Positions 19,271-28,679 of a DNA stretch of 64,000 bases are shown piece after piece (the stretch's first letter is position 1; each line of letters begins with the position of its first letter). Below the pieces are notes generated by a model. It saw only the letters and a list, made by a program, of their open reading frames with translations, was not told the DNA's origin and did not search any database. The DNA is from Corynebacterium sp. SCR221107 (GTDB lineage Bacteria > Actinomycetota > Actinomycetes > Mycobacteriales > Mycobacteriaceae), in NCBI RefSeq assembly GCF_027886475.1, contig NZ_CP115670.1:2604001-2668000 (forward strand), given 5' to 3'. The position numbers and the translations under genes are program-made.

Positions 19271-19717
19271 ATGAATCCACCGCCCGAGCCAGGTCTGGAG
19301 TTTTCCATCGCGCGCCTCGAAGCGTTGTTTAGCGCCAAGGATTGGTATTACGCCCTCGACTCGGACGGGGATCTGCGCGCGATCTTCGATCACTATGACT
19401 TCATCTTCGCCGCGACCGGGCGCCGCGGGGAGCTCATGCACGTGCGCTGCCGCTGGAATATCGTCGCCCCTTTCGATGCCCGCGAGCAGCTGCTGGATGC
19501 CTGCAACGATTGGAATCGCACCAAGCTATTTCCCAAGGCGTATGTGGGTGTCGAAGACGATGGCGATGTGCTCACCTTCGGCGAGTTCGTCCGCGACTAT
19601 GAGCTTGGTGTCACCGATCCCGCCCTCGCCTATGACGTCGAGGTCGCGGTCAACACCAGCCTCCTTTTCTTTGACTTCCTTAATGAACGCTTCCCAGAAA
19701 CCCGCTTCCAGGCATGA
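19271..19717 (+). CDS. YbjN-domain protein
   Basis: The 148-residue protein has the YbjN (type III secretion chaperone-like) fold signature, including LDACNDWNRTKLFPKAYV near the middle and a C-terminal VNTSLLFFDFLNERFPE. A GAAAGGGG ribosome site precedes the ATG. It overlaps the next gene by four bases and is divergent from purA. Function in Corynebacterium is unknown. Confidence 0.8.
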   Translation: MNPPPEPGLEFSIARLEALFSAKDWYYALDSDGDLRAIFDHYDFIFAATGRRGELMHVRCRWNIVAPFDAREQLLDACNDWNRTKLFPKAYVGVEDDGDVLTFGEFVRDYELGVTDPALAYDVEVAVNTSLLFFDFLNERFPETRFQA

Positions 19718-20496
19718 TTCACGTACTCGATTTCGGCACCGTAGTCCCCACCCAGCGCGATCTCAAAGGCTTGCAGGACCTCCTTCATGAGGCCTTGCCG
19801 TCCGATCCCACCCCCAGCCTCGATGACATCGCCCGCTCCCCCGGGGTCGAGCACCTCGGCCACCCCAAGCCCGCCCCGCAGGCCCCGCATCTGGTTCACC
19901 CGGTGCGCATTCTGGTCAAGGGTACAGACGCCGCCGCCTCGGCCGTACTGACCCGCCTCATGCGTGCCGACGCTTGCTGGGCCGAATTCGCCTATCTTCC
20001 CCTTGCCGCTTCGCCGCTGCAGCGTGGCTGGGGTTTAAAAGATGTTGACGAGGACTTCCTGCGCGAAGCACCCGCCAAGCCCACCCCACTTATCCGCGAT
20101 GACGCCGGCGTTGCCGTGGCTGGCGAGGCGACCGTCACCGCCTGGGATGGCAAGGAGCTCTACGGCGAGATCATCGTCGATTCGCAGCGCCTGTGCGCGG
20201 GCTTTGAGAAGGACAAGCACCGCACCTACGGCACCTATGGGGCACGGCTGGTGCCCATGCTCGATGCCCCCGGCCTGCTCGCAGCCCCCGTGGTCACGGC
20301 CGAAACCCCGCGTCGGCGGCTTTTTAGCAAGGTGGCTCCCCTGCTTGCCGACGACCAGGGCATCCTCACCGGCCGGGCCCTCCAGGCCGGTGGCGCAGGC
20401 CTGAAGGTCACAGTCGATGGGGTGACCCGCAAGCGTCCTGTGGACTCGGCGATCTTCTACCGTCACCTGCGCGATACTCAGGTGGTGCGGCCCTAA
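19714..20496 (+). CDS. Conserved hypothetical protein coupled to a YbjN gene
   Basis: I do not recognise this 260-residue protein. It is soluble, with no signal peptide or membrane segment. Notable segments are HPVRILVKGTDAAASAVLTR, CAGFEKDKHRTYGTYGARL and a C-terminal RPVDSAIFYRHLRDTQVVRP. The start codon overlaps the stop of the YbjN gene (ATGA), so the pair is translationally coupled and probably works together. Confidence 0.75.
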   Translation: MIHVLDFGTVVPTQRDLKGLQDLLHEALPSDPTPSLDDIARSPGVEHLGHPKPAPQAPHLVHPVRILVKGTDAAASAVLTRLMRADACWAEFAYLPLAASPLQRGWGLKDVDEDFLREAPAKPTPLIRDDAGVAVAGEATVTAWDGKELYGEIIVDSQRLCAGFEKDKHRTYGTYGARLVPMLDAPGLLAAPVVTAETPRRRLFSKVAPLLADDQGILTGRALQAGGAGLKVTVDGVTRKRPVDSAIFYRHLRDTQVVRP

Positions 20497-20525
20497 CACG
20501 TGCTCATGCCGGCACGCACTCGGGC

Positions 20526-21680
20526 CTATTCGCCGTCGTTCCACAACTCCTCGATGTGTGCCGGATCCTCGGCGATCGGTACGAGGGCCTCGATGGCGCT
20601 GCGGCGCGAGAGGCCACAGATCTGCATGAAGTCCACCACGAGGGAACGGGTCTGGGCCAGCACGGCATGAGCGCTGAGCCCGCCGCCCTCGGCAACGCTC
20701 AGATCGGCCGCGCCCGCGATGTCGCGCAGGGTGGCCACCAGCTTCGGGATCTCCTGTGATTCGTTGACCTCGCCCTTGCCGTAGTAGAGATCCGACAGGC
20801 CCGTGGCCACGCCCGCCAGCTTGGTGATGAGCTCGATCTGGGCCGGGCTTGCAGTCTCGTGGTCTTCGGTGAGAACCAACGCCTTGCGCGCGAGCACGCG
20901 GGTATCGCGCATCGCATTATCCACCGGGTTGAGCACGCGCAGCATGGACTTGATCCTTCGGCGCTGCCCCCACAACAGCGGCGAGACGGTGATGGTCTCC
21001 TTGCCGAACTGCGCGGCGGCGATCATGTTGTTGATCCCTGCCTGCGAGCCGCGCGCCGCGGTAAGGGCCTGGGCCAGCGCGTCCGCGTCCCGGGCCTTCA
21101 ACGCCGTGGCGACCCGGCCGAGCACATCCCCGGTCAGCCCCAAGACCTTGGCGATCTCCTGGCGCCCGGATCGCAGCGGGGACTCCGGGAAGAGGCTGAT
21201 CACGGCCAGTCCCACTACGCCGCCGATCAGCGCGTCAAGCATGCGGTCGAATCCTCCGGAGGTGCCCGGCGGCAAGATCGTGGCGATCAGCACCGCGGCA
21301 AACGAGGCCTGGTTGGCCACGAGGACACCCTTGTCCACGAAGGTTCCCAACGCGATGGAGGCCGCCACCGCCACGGCGATCTGCCAAGTGCCCGACCCCA
21401 CCAGGGAAATGAGCAGGTCGCCCATCCCCACGCCGAGGCTTACGCCTAGGACAAGTTCCACGGAGCGTCGGAAGCGCTCGCCGCCGGTGGTGGACAAGAC
21501 GATGACGGTGGCCATCGGGGCGAAGAAGGGCTCCTCGTGACCGAAGACGTCGCGGCCTACCCAAAAAGAAAGCCCCGCGGCAAGACCTGCCTGCAGGATG
21601 TACATCCAGTTCGCGCGCAAGCGCGCAAGACCTTGTTTGAAGCGATTCATTGAGCGAATCTGCTGCCACGTCGAAGCCAC
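20526..21680 (-). CDS. FUSC-family (aromatic acid exporter-like) membrane protein
   Basis: The N-terminal half has five or six hydrophobic segments in the FUSC pattern, with FFAPMATVIVLSTTGGERFR and LVLGVSLGVGMGDLLISLVG. The C-terminal half is a long cytoplasmic helical region (ALTAARGSQAGINNMIAAAQ onward). Such proteins resemble the fusaric-acid/aromatic-acid efflux components. ATG at 21680 or the internal ATG ten codons later (MNRFKQ) could be the start. It stands alone, convergent with the YbjN pair. Confidence 0.8.
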   Translation of the reverse strand: MASTWQQIRSMNRFKQGLARLRANWMYILQAGLAAGLSFWVGRDVFGHEEPFFAPMATVIVLSTTGGERFRRSVELVLGVSLGVGMGDLLISLVGSGTWQIAVAVAASIALGTFVDKGVLVANQASFAAVLIATILPPGTSGGFDRMLDALIGGVVGLAVISLFPESPLRSGRQEIAKVLGLTGDVLGRVATALKARDADALAQALTAARGSQAGINNMIAAAQFGKETITVSPLLWGQRRRIKSMLRVLNPVDNAMRDTRVLARKALVLTEDHETASPAQIELITKLAGVATGLSDLYYGKGEVNESQEIPKLVATLRDIAGAADLSVAEGGGLSAHAVLAQTRSLVVDFMQICGLSRRSAIEALVPIAEDPAHIEELWNDGE

Positions 21681-21921
21681 TTAACTACTCACCCCTAGCC
21701 GTTGCGTCCCAAAGACCTTGCTCCCCTTAAGCTTAGCGGCCGGGCAGTATCCACACCGCACTTGAGGTATGGCCACAGGGAGGGCGACGGCAGGCGCTGG
21801 CGCCCACACAGATGCTGGTTGCTTAGCCTAGCCTGTGCGCAAGCCGTGACTTGCCGCAGGCTAGGCCCTAGGAGAGGGTACGAGCGGACAGAATTCATAC
21901 CTAGGCAAGGGACCTATCCGC

Positions 21922-22859
21922 CTAGTTGCCGCTTTCTTCCTGCTGCTGCGCCGCCTTCTTTTGCTTGGACAGCTTGCGCAGCCACAGCACGAACAGGAGC
22001 AAGATCAGGATGGCCGCGGCTAGGATCGCCCACATCCACCACTGCAGCTGCAGACCGGAGCTGGCCTCAAAGAATTGTTCGTCGCTCGGGTCCATCGGCA
22101 CCTGGTGGGCACGAACCAGGATGCGGTGGGTATTGATGCCGTAGGGGGTGCAGGTCACCAGGGTCAGCAGATCCTGATCCGGCACGCGCTTGAGGTCATC
22201 GGTATCCTCCGGCAGCACCACCTTGATCTGGTCCACGAGGTACTTCAGTTTGTGGCCGGCGACCTGAAGGTAGACGACATGGCCTTCTTTCACGTTGACT
22301 AGGTTGTCCCACAGGGTTGCATTGGGGATTCCGGTGTGCGCGGAGATGACCGCATGTTTGCCGACGCCGCCCATCGGCAGGTCCGTGCCGTATAGGTGCC
22401 CCACGCCCTTGGCCAGAGCTTCCTCGGAGGTGCCGTGAAAAGCGGGAGATCAGAGTTGATCGCGGGGATGATTACACGTCCCATCGCGTCGGCCTCAGAC
22501 AGCACCGATAGGTACTGCTTGTAAAGCTTGTACCCCTCGGAGTTTTCGTCAGCATGGTCGTTCCATGCGTCCATGATGCGCGTTTCTTGCAGCGCGTCGT
22601 TGTATGCGTGCGCCTCGTTCCACGCGGTGTCCAAGACCTCTTGGGGGACGGATTTTTCCAGCTTGGAATACTCGTCGGCCGCGCGGGTTTGGGCGAAGTT
22701 ATTCCACTGCGTGGCAAGCACCGGATACAGCAGCACTTCCACGGCGGCCAGGATTAAAATGACCGCGATGACGGCGTTGGTCATCTTCTTGCGCGGGTTG
22801 GCCGCCGCCTTTGAATCCTGTGCAGGGGCGGCCTTAGTGGTACCCGTTCGTGATCCCAC
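21922..22859 (-). pseudogene. Class C (pilus) sortase, frameshifted
   Basis: Class C sortases polymerise pilins. The N-terminal part (from 22859) has a cytoplasmic tail, a membrane segment (AVIAVILILAAVEVLLYPVL) and a lid-like DAW. The C-terminal part in another frame (to 21922) has the catalytic His (ISAHTGIPNATLW), Cys (LVTCTPYGINTH), Arg (RILVRAH) and a final membrane anchor. The break lies near 22430-22436: LPLF should be followed by HGTSEEALAKGVG, which needs one more C in TTTTCACGG. So a single-base deletion separates the lid from all three catalytic residues. Confidence 0.85.
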
Positions 22860-22890
22860 GAGCTTCTTTCCTTTGATTATCTACTGGAGA

Positions 22891-23813
22891 TTAGTTGTCA
22901 CGCTGCGAACGGCGATTGCGCACAATCATCACTATGCCGAGTCCGATCAGCAGCGCCGAGGTGGCCAGCAATCCGACAACCTGAGCACCGGTCATTGCCA
23001 GCGTCGTGCGCAGCTGCTTCAGGGGCGAATCCGCCCCACCCCCGTTGGGGTTGTTGGGATCCGGCGAATTGTTCGGATTGCTCGGGTCATTGGGGTTGCC
23101 TGGATCATTCGGGTCGTTGGGATCCGTAGGCTGTGGCGCCGTGGTGGGTGCCGAAGGGCTTGGCTCCTCGGAACCGCCGACGTCTGGGGTGGATGCACCT
23201 GGTGTGGTGGTCTCCCCGCCGTTGTTCGGGGTCGGCGGGGTTGAGGTCAGCTCCTCGCCACCGGCCACGGCCGCGCGCGCCTTCGCTAGATCTGGCCCTC
23301 GATCTGGTTTTCCTCATACGAGCCAGCATGGAAGGGGACGGCAACGAGGAAGGGGTTAAGCTCGCGGTATTCGCCGCTGTCGTTAGGTGCGGTGGAATTG
23401 ACCACGTAGACTCCGTTGGTCAGGCCTGAGAAGTACGCCGATCCATTCGCGTTGGTGACCTGCTCATAGTGCTGGTTTGTCGGCCAGCTCGACAAGATGT
23501 CATTAAACTGCGCGTTCGCGATTTTTTGCATGTCGGCTTCCACGAGCGGGTCGATGCCGGTGAGCTTGTCGAGGGTGATGGTAACCCCTGCAACGCTTCC
23601 GCTCGCGGGGGCACCGGTGGAGTCGGTGCCCTTCACGATGGTGATCCACAAGATGTTGGTGCCAGCCTGGGATGCGCCGATGTTACTTGCCGCACCCACC
23701 ACAGGGGCTGCCACTGCGGGCGGCATTCCTACCACACCGCCGCCGAGGGCCAAGGCCAGCGCGAAAGCCGCGCTCAGCCGCTTGACGTGGCCTTTCGTTT
23801 AACGTGGTTTCAT
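22891..23813 (-). pseudogene. LPxTG-type minor pilin, disrupted by a stop and a frameshift
   Basis: A GGAAGG site precedes ATG 23811-23813, but the fifth codon is TAA (23799-23801). The same frame continues as a signal peptide (RLSAAFALALALGGGVVGM) and a SpaA-like pilin domain with GSAYFSGLTNGVYVV and NPFLVAVPF. It ends at 23286, and the remainder is in another frame from about 23300: a Pro/Asn/Asp-rich stalk, the sorting signal LAMTG, a hydrophobic span and the basic tail RNRRSQRDN. So one nonsense codon and one frameshift separate signal peptide, pilin domain and anchor. It lies between the two sortase genes. Confidence 0.8.
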
Positions 23814-23853
23814 CGTTGGACCTTCCGTGATTAATGAATTATCGATTGTGATG

Positions 23854-24754
23854 TTAGCCGAGGGTTTCATTGTCATCACCATCGTTTGCTTCCCGACGCT
23901 TTGCGGCGCGCATCACCCTCCACAGCCACCATAGGAGGCCAAGGGCAACGAGAACCACAGCTGCTATGAGCGCGTACATCCACCACTGAAGCCCCGGTGC
24001 CATTGTGTTTTCAAAGACCGCGTTATCATCGTCATCCAGCGGCACCTGGTGTCCGCGAACTAGGATGCGGTGCGTGTTGATTCCGTAGGGGGTGCAGGTG
24101 ATCAAGGTGACGTAGTCCTTGCCGTCTTGGACCTTGAGCTCGGCGACGTCCTCGGGCAAGACTACCTTGATCTGATCGACCTGGTATTTCAGCTTATGCC
24201 CTGCGACCTGAATGTAGAAGAAGTCATCTTCTTTGACATCTTTGAGGTGGTCGAAGAGGGTGGCATTAGGCAGGCCTGTATGGCCGGTCAATATTGAGTG
24301 CGTGCTTTCTCCGCCCACGGGCAGATCGGATCCGAAGAGGTGTCCGACGCCCTTTTGCAGGGTGTCTTCCTCCGTGCCGTGGTAGATGGGCAGGTCACAG
24401 TTGATAGACGGGATGATGATGCGTCCCATTTGCTCGGTCTCGTTGAGCTGGGCGAGGTAGGCCGCGTATTCCTCGTTCGAGCTATCAATGTTCTCCAACC
24501 ACGGATCCAAGATGGGTCCGCGCGCGTTCCTCGTTATACTTGTGCGCGTTTTCCCACATGGTGTCCTTGACCTCTTGCGGGATGGACTTTTCCAGCTTCG
24601 CGTATTCTTCCGCAGCCTTCGTTGTTCCGTAGTTGTTGGGCATGGTGGATACCACCGGATAGGACATGACGAGCATGCCAACGATCACCAAGATCGCCGC
24701 AAGCATACTCCTCTTGCGGTTATACTTCGGTGCTTCGGTGCGGGGCGATCGCAC
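23854..24754 (-). pseudogene. Second class C sortase, frameshifted and 5' truncated
   Basis: The N-terminal fragment (24485-24754) has one membrane span (AAILVIVGMLVMSYPVVST) and ends in KYNEERA. The rest is in another frame: the lid motif ARGPILDPWLENI, catalytic TGHTGLPNATLF, TLITCTPYGINTH and RILVRGH, then a C-terminal membrane anchor. The break is in a CGCGCG run near 24520-24530 and is a single-base change. The usual start is missing: sequence upstream of about 24755 belongs to an AT-richer segment, so the 5' end was probably replaced by a recombination event. Confidence 0.82.
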
Positions 24755-25214
24755 ACATCAGATAGGTACCATAATCAAATTCACGGGCGTTGAAATCGAC
24801 GGGGTCATTATGGATAATCCGCATCTCAATACCGAAGATTTCCACCGGGGCGTGCTCGTGTGGCATCCCAACTCGGCGGAGATAGTTTGCAGCACTAACC
24901 CCCACTGATCCCCAACCCACAAAATCCCTACCTACTTTTCGCTGGTCCAGGCCACCGATAACCGCAGTCCACTCCGAGTTTGCACACCCGATCACCAGGT
25001 ATCTGGTTTTATAATTTTGCATCAACAACCATTCCGGCCAGGACGCCACGTCTATTTGCCCTAGCTCGGTATGGTGTAGGGGAAGTTCATTAATGAGATG
25101 ACCTGGCTGGCTCCGGAAATCTTGGAAGTACAACAACACATCATCCAACGATGCGTGAACAAATGTCAGCTGGCCACCAGCCGGCAAGAGTGCACCTTCA
25201 TATAAAAGCGCCAC
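24720..25214 (-). CDS. Hypothetical protein, candidate immunity protein (3' end altered)
   Basis: I do not recognise this 164-residue protein. It is soluble; typical stretches are DVASWPEWLLMQNYKTRYLV and VEIFGIEMRIIHNDP. It starts with GTG two bases after the preceding gene's stop, so it is the third gene of the toxin-like unit at 24.7-26.5 kb. Its last 12 codons overlap the beginning of the sortase fragment, and its natural C-terminus may have been lost at that junction. The immunity role is inferred only from position. Confidence 0.5.
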   Translation of the reverse strand: MALLYEGALLPAGGQLTFVHASLDDVLLYFQDFRSQPGHLINELPLHHTELGQIDVASWPEWLLMQNYKTRYLVIGCANSEWTAVIGGLDQRKVGRDFVGWGSVGVSAANYLRRVGMPHEHAPVEIFGIEMRIIHNDPVDFNAREFDYGTYLMCAIAPHRSTEV

Positions 25215-25216
25215 AG

Positions 25217-25945
25217 TTATCTCTTTTCCTGATTAGGACCAATGATCGCAATGCGGCCGTGATACAACTCCGGGTTAGTAATATCTGGGCCAATGCGTTC
25301 GCAGTACTCAATGAGGATGTCCCGGTTAAATTTCTTTCTCGCCCCGCGCCGCTGGTAATACTCCGGGTTTTCAAACCATTCCGGAGATTCCCCCCACTGG
25401 CCGTAGTTGGTCTGCCAAAACTCCCACTTGCCTGATTCTTTGGTGCATAGCAGTCCTCGGCTTTCTTTATCAGGGTAAATAAGCGCGGTTGTTCTATCGG
25501 TTTGGACTTCCTTGTATCCCAGGAAACACGTGTCTTCACTAGCATTGAGACCGACTTGTACTGTACGTGCCCCGGGGACCCGGGGCACGTACAGTCCTTG
25601 CCGTAAATCGCGAATGCCGCTGATGGTGCTGCCTGGTTCATGTTGGTCATAAAACTCGGTGATCACGACCCAGTTCGGGTCGGTAGTCTCTGATACCAGT
25701 TGGCAGTCGGAATCACGTCCTTTCAGCAGATCCGGCCAGGCAAAGATAGTTCCCTTGGTATGGTGGCACTGAACCGGATCATGGTGCATCTCGGTGGCAT
25801 GCGCCCACTGGTTTTCCACTACCAATTCAAACGGCCAGGAGACAAAAGCCATCAATCGACACACTCGACCATCAGCATTTTCTACTAACGGGATGTTCTG
25901 CGCCTTTTCTTTACTGCTAGGCACAATCAACCTTTCATTAACCAT
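25217..25945 (-). CDS. Hypothetical protein, candidate immunity protein coupled to a toxin-like gene
   Basis: This 242-residue soluble protein is unknown to me. It has acidic and tryptophan-rich parts (WEFWQTNYGQWGESPEWFEN) and ends NPELYHGRIAIIGPNQEKR. Its ATG at 25945 overlaps the end of the toxin-like frame by eight bases, a typical coupling for toxin-immunity pairs. Base composition is AT-rich relative to the backbone. Confidence 0.6.
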   Translation of the reverse strand: MVNERLIVPSSKEKAQNIPLVENADGRVCRLMAFVSWPFELVVENQWAHATEMHHDPVQCHHTKGTIFAWPDLLKGRDSDCQLVSETTDPNWVVITEFYDQHEPGSTISGIRDLRQGLYVPRVPGARTVQVGLNASEDTCFLGYKEVQTDRTTALIYPDKESRGLLCTKESGKWEFWQTNYGQWGESPEWFENPEYYQRRGARKKFNRDILIEYCERIGPDITNPELYHGRIAIIGPNQEKR

Positions 25946-26458
25946 TTTCCTCGGGAAAGTTTTTCTTCACCCATTCTTTCGTAACCTTTTGAGAAATATT
26001 TTCTAGAGCAAGTCGCTGACTACTTTCCATCAAATCGCTTTCCATTTCGAATAGCACAATAATCCCATCTGGATGAGCAGCAAGATAATTCTGAATATGG
26101 TCCGTCACCCGTGCATTCGGGGGCGATCCAACTCATATGAGATATTGGCACCGGGCTTATCTAACTCCCATTGAGTGACCTGTATATCTGGGCGAGTTTT
26201 GTTAGCTTTTTCCCATTTATCTTCTTTAACTCTCCGAACAACAGCATGATCCATACGCACTTCATTGCCCCTGAACTCTGCCTGCCTCATTGCGATTAGA
26301 CGGGCGAATTGATTTTGTGCTTTATCTTTGCTCACTTTTCTCCATATGCGTTTACTGGAAAAAGCACCCATCTCTCCTAGGGCCTGTCCTGTAAGTGTCC
26401 ACGGGTCGTAGACAACCCGCAGTGCAGCGTGGTACCCCTGATCATATGGTGGACACAC
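25938..26458 (-). pseudogene. C-terminal tip of a polymorphic-toxin-like protein, frameshifted
   Basis: The frame starting at 26458 reads YDPWTLTGQALGEMGAF, a linker type common before toxin domains, then a basic-acidic domain ending SYELDRPRMHG at 26105. After a one-base correction in the G5 tract at 26119-26123 the protein continues as NARVTDHIQNYLAAHPDGII, LFEMESDLMESSQR and ends KNFPEENG at 25938. That end overlaps the next gene. The N-terminal secretion and repeat region is missing, so this is either an orphan toxin cassette or a broken gene. The toxic activity cannot be named from sequence alone. Confidence 0.55.
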
Positions 26459-26578
26459 AGGGTGATTGCGGGGGCCTAAATATCCTCTCCGGTCAGGCTA
26501 GACAGCAATAAACATTGTGGTTATAATCGCGATTGCAAGGTTGATCCACCTAGACTCAACTTTAGGAGGTAGCAGACT

Positions 26579-27007
26579 ATGCCCATGATGCGTATTGACC
26601 CGTTCCGCGAGCTTGATCGCCTCTCGCAGGAACTGCTGCGCGGAACCCTTGCCCGACCGGTGGCCTTGACGATGGACGCCTGGAAGGACGACGAGACCTT
26701 CGTCCTCGAATTCGACATCCCCGGCGTTGACTCCGACAGCATTGATCTCGATATCGAGCGCAACGTCTTAACAGTCACTGCTGAGCGCCAGTCCCGCACC
26801 CGGGAGGATGTGGAGGTCATCGCGGAGGAACGTGCCACCGGTAAGTTCCGTCGCCAGGTCATGCTCAGCGATAATCTCGACCCGGATGCCGCGCAGGCGC
26901 AGTACACCAACGGTGTACTCACGGTCCGGATCCCGGTAGCGGAGAAGGCTAAGCCCCGCAAGATCGAGATTTCTTCCAGCCCAGACCAGAAGGAAATCAG
27001 CGCCTAA
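26579..27007 (+). CDS. Small heat-shock protein, Hsp20 family
   Basis: This 142-residue alpha-crystallin-type chaperone has an N-terminal MRIDPFRELDRLSQEL, the alpha-crystallin domain (about 35-130; FDIPGVDSDSIDLDIERNV) and the GVLTVRIPVAEKAKPRKIEI strand near the end. It binds unfolding proteins without ATP. An AGGAGGT site lies seven bases upstream of the ATG, and TAGACT at 26551-26556 could be its -10. It is single and flanked by mobile debris, so it may be acquired. Confidence 0.92.
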   Translation: MPMMRIDPFRELDRLSQELLRGTLARPVALTMDAWKDDETFVLEFDIPGVDSDSIDLDIERNVLTVTAERQSRTREDVEVIAEERATGKFRRQVMLSDNLDPDAAQAQYTNGVLTVRIPVAEKAKPRKIEISSSPDQKEISA

Positions 27008-27113
27008 CCCCGCATAAGCGGCGCTGACCTAACCGGGCGGGTGGCTGCTGACCAGCCCCACCCGCCCGTGTCCTGTCTTTTGTAGGACACAAGACCCGTG
27101 CCCTGGCAGGCCC

Positions 27114-27287
27114 CACGCCCCGCTCGGTCATCATTTCCTCCAGATCGCGGTAGCTCACCCCGTAGCGGCAGTACCACCGCACTGCCCACAGAATGATGTC
27201 ACGGGGGAAATGACGACCGGAGAAGATACCCATGGCTGTGATTATTTCACGTCGCTCTTCCTACTGCCCCAACTTTGCAACAGCACC
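27114..27287 (-). mobile_element. IS6-family insertion sequence remnant (5' end and terminal repeat)
   Basis: The first 40 codons of an IS6-type transposase remain (27114-27233): GRHFPRDIILWAVRWYCRYG and LEEMMTERGV. The remainder is lost. Upstream, 27270-27287 read on the minus strand is GGTGCTGTTGCAAAGTTG, an IS6/IS26-type terminal repeat. The other end is not present nearby. Confidence 0.75.
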
Positions 27288-27305
27288 GCTCTGATCGCTC
27301 TCTCG

Positions 27306-28355
27306 TCAATCGATCGGCGGCAAGACTTTCCTCACATCTAGGCGAAGTGCATTGGAACGAGCCAGCACCCTACCAACCCCTGTGATTTGCATGGCATGTG
27401 GGATCTGGTCCCACCAGGTTTCAATTTTTGCAAGGGTGGGTCGTAGTCGTAGTCTCTCTAGGAACAAATCGACAAGCTCGGGATCGATCGCTCCGAAGCC
27501 TAAGCGATCTTCTGCTTGCTCAATTAGTTCTGAATGAATGTTTTCGGCATTAGGTAATGTGTGCTTGAGCGTATCGGTATCGGCTACAGCGAAGCGCCAG
27601 TATCCGGGTCGTAATTCATGCTGCACCAGCAGAGCTGGTCCGAATTGTGGCCTGTCACAGATTATGAATGGTAGTTGAGGACTACCTATGGGCGCTCCCG
27701 ATGCGAGATAGCCAGGCATTATTGTGGGGTAATAGTCCCGAAAAGACTTAAGTCCAGAGACTTGGTTGATACGTAACGCATCCAATATGTCTAAATGGTC
27801 TAGCCATTCTGCGCCTTCTGGCAGCGGGCCATCGAGCAAGTCTACGAAGAGATCCTCCATCGTATCTAGGCCATCATCCAAACGTGAGCCAAGAGGGCGA
27901 TACTGCTGAATAGCCTGAATTACAGTAAGACCACGAAGAGCTTCATCATCGATTTGATCAACTATCTCGATCGAGCGCTCAATTCCTGCCTTAATATTGC
28001 GGGAAGCCCCTCGCTTGACGCGATCAACTAGCAATCCCGCCAACAGATCATAATCACTGTCTTTATCCGATACAGCGGCACCCGATTGTGCCTTCGTGTA
28101 GGAACGCTGAAAACCAGGATCTGCAAAGACCTCCAGTCGTCCCTCCCTCACAAGGGATGCGATAACTCGGTCATCAAGTTTGGTTATGCGTTCCTGAATT
28201 ACTCGTACGCTTTCATCCGCATATTCTGCAACAACCGATTTCGCTGCTTGCTCAGCAATTTCGCGAGCACGGGGTTCCGTCAGGCCAATCACTACGTCCC
28301 TAGAGGCCAGTACTTGGGTCGAGTTGTCCCCAGCCGACTGAGACTGCCGACTCAT
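27306..28355 (-). CDS. Large protein of an AGDNSxQ two-gene unit (LPO_1073/Vpar_1526-like)
   Basis: This 349-residue soluble protein resembles what annotation pipelines call LPO_1073/Vpar_1526 family; I recall the family only by its N-terminal motif. That motif reads SQSAGDNSTQVLASRDVVIG. A helical region follows (EIAEQAAKSVVAEYADESVR) and then a mostly alpha C-terminal domain with RINQVSGLKSFRDYYPTIMP. Its ATG overlaps the stop of the preceding small membrane gene (ATGA), and that partner carries the same motif at its C-terminus. No enzymatic residues are evident. Location in a defence-rich island suggests a conflict role; this is inference. Confidence 0.65.
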   Translation of the reverse strand: MSRQSQSAGDNSTQVLASRDVVIGLTEPRAREIAEQAAKSVVAEYADESVRVIQERITKLDDRVIASLVREGRLEVFADPGFQRSYTKAQSGAAVSDKDSDYDLLAGLLVDRVKRGASRNIKAGIERSIEIVDQIDDEALRGLTVIQAIQQYRPLGSRLDDGLDTMEDLFVDLLDGPLPEGAEWLDHLDILDALRINQVSGLKSFRDYYPTIMPGYLASGAPIGSPQLPFIICDRPQFGPALLVQHELRPGYWRFAVADTDTLKHTLPNAENIHSELIEQAEDRLGFGAIDPELVDLFLERLRLRPTLAKIETWWDQIPHAMQITGVGRVLARSNALRLDVRKVLPPID

Positions 28356-28546
28356 TTAATATCCCGAATGTCCCGGCCCGCCTGAATCTGGCGAGAGTTA
28401 TCTCCTGCGCGCTGACGCTGGGACTCATCATTCTTTTTCACCATCACTCGCCAGGTAACAGCGCTGCCACCCGTCCCGCCTACCAGCAACCCGATTAGAA
28501 AAGTTCCTATTCCGCTAAACAGCCATTCCAACTCCCCCACCTCCAT
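28352..28546 (-). CDS. Small membrane protein with C-terminal AGDNSxQ motif
   Basis: The 64-residue protein has one membrane span (about residues 8-32, LFSGIGTFLIGLLVGGTGGS), a short basic linker and a cytoplasmic tail RQRAGDNSRQIQAGRDIRDI. The tail repeats the AGDNSxQ-x(3,4)-RD motif of the next gene's N-terminus, and the genes overlap by four bases. I infer that the two motifs assemble together and that this protein anchors its partner at the membrane. Confidence 0.65.
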   Translation of the reverse strand: MEVGELEWLFSGIGTFLIGLLVGGTGGSAVTWRVMVKKNDESQRQRAGDNSRQIQAGRDIRDIK

Positions 28547-28679
28547 AATCTCTCGTCAGCAAAAATTATACGGGAACCCGGTCCAAATTCTTTCCAACCG
28601 ACCGGCCCGGATAGCTCCTGGTATTCACAATAACTCTATCCTCCAGAACCCGATATGGGAGAAGGGGGCATTGGGAAAA

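Noticed and set aside
22972..23120. Repetitive stretch resembling a tandem-repeat or CRISPR-like array
   Set aside because: It encodes the Pro-Asn-Asp-rich stalk of the pilin; the repeats are short, imperfect and without spacers.
26388..26412. GGCCTGTCCTGTAAGTGTCC as an insertion-sequence end
   Set aside because: It lies within the toxin-like reading frame (DPWTLTGQALG) and no partner repeat was found.
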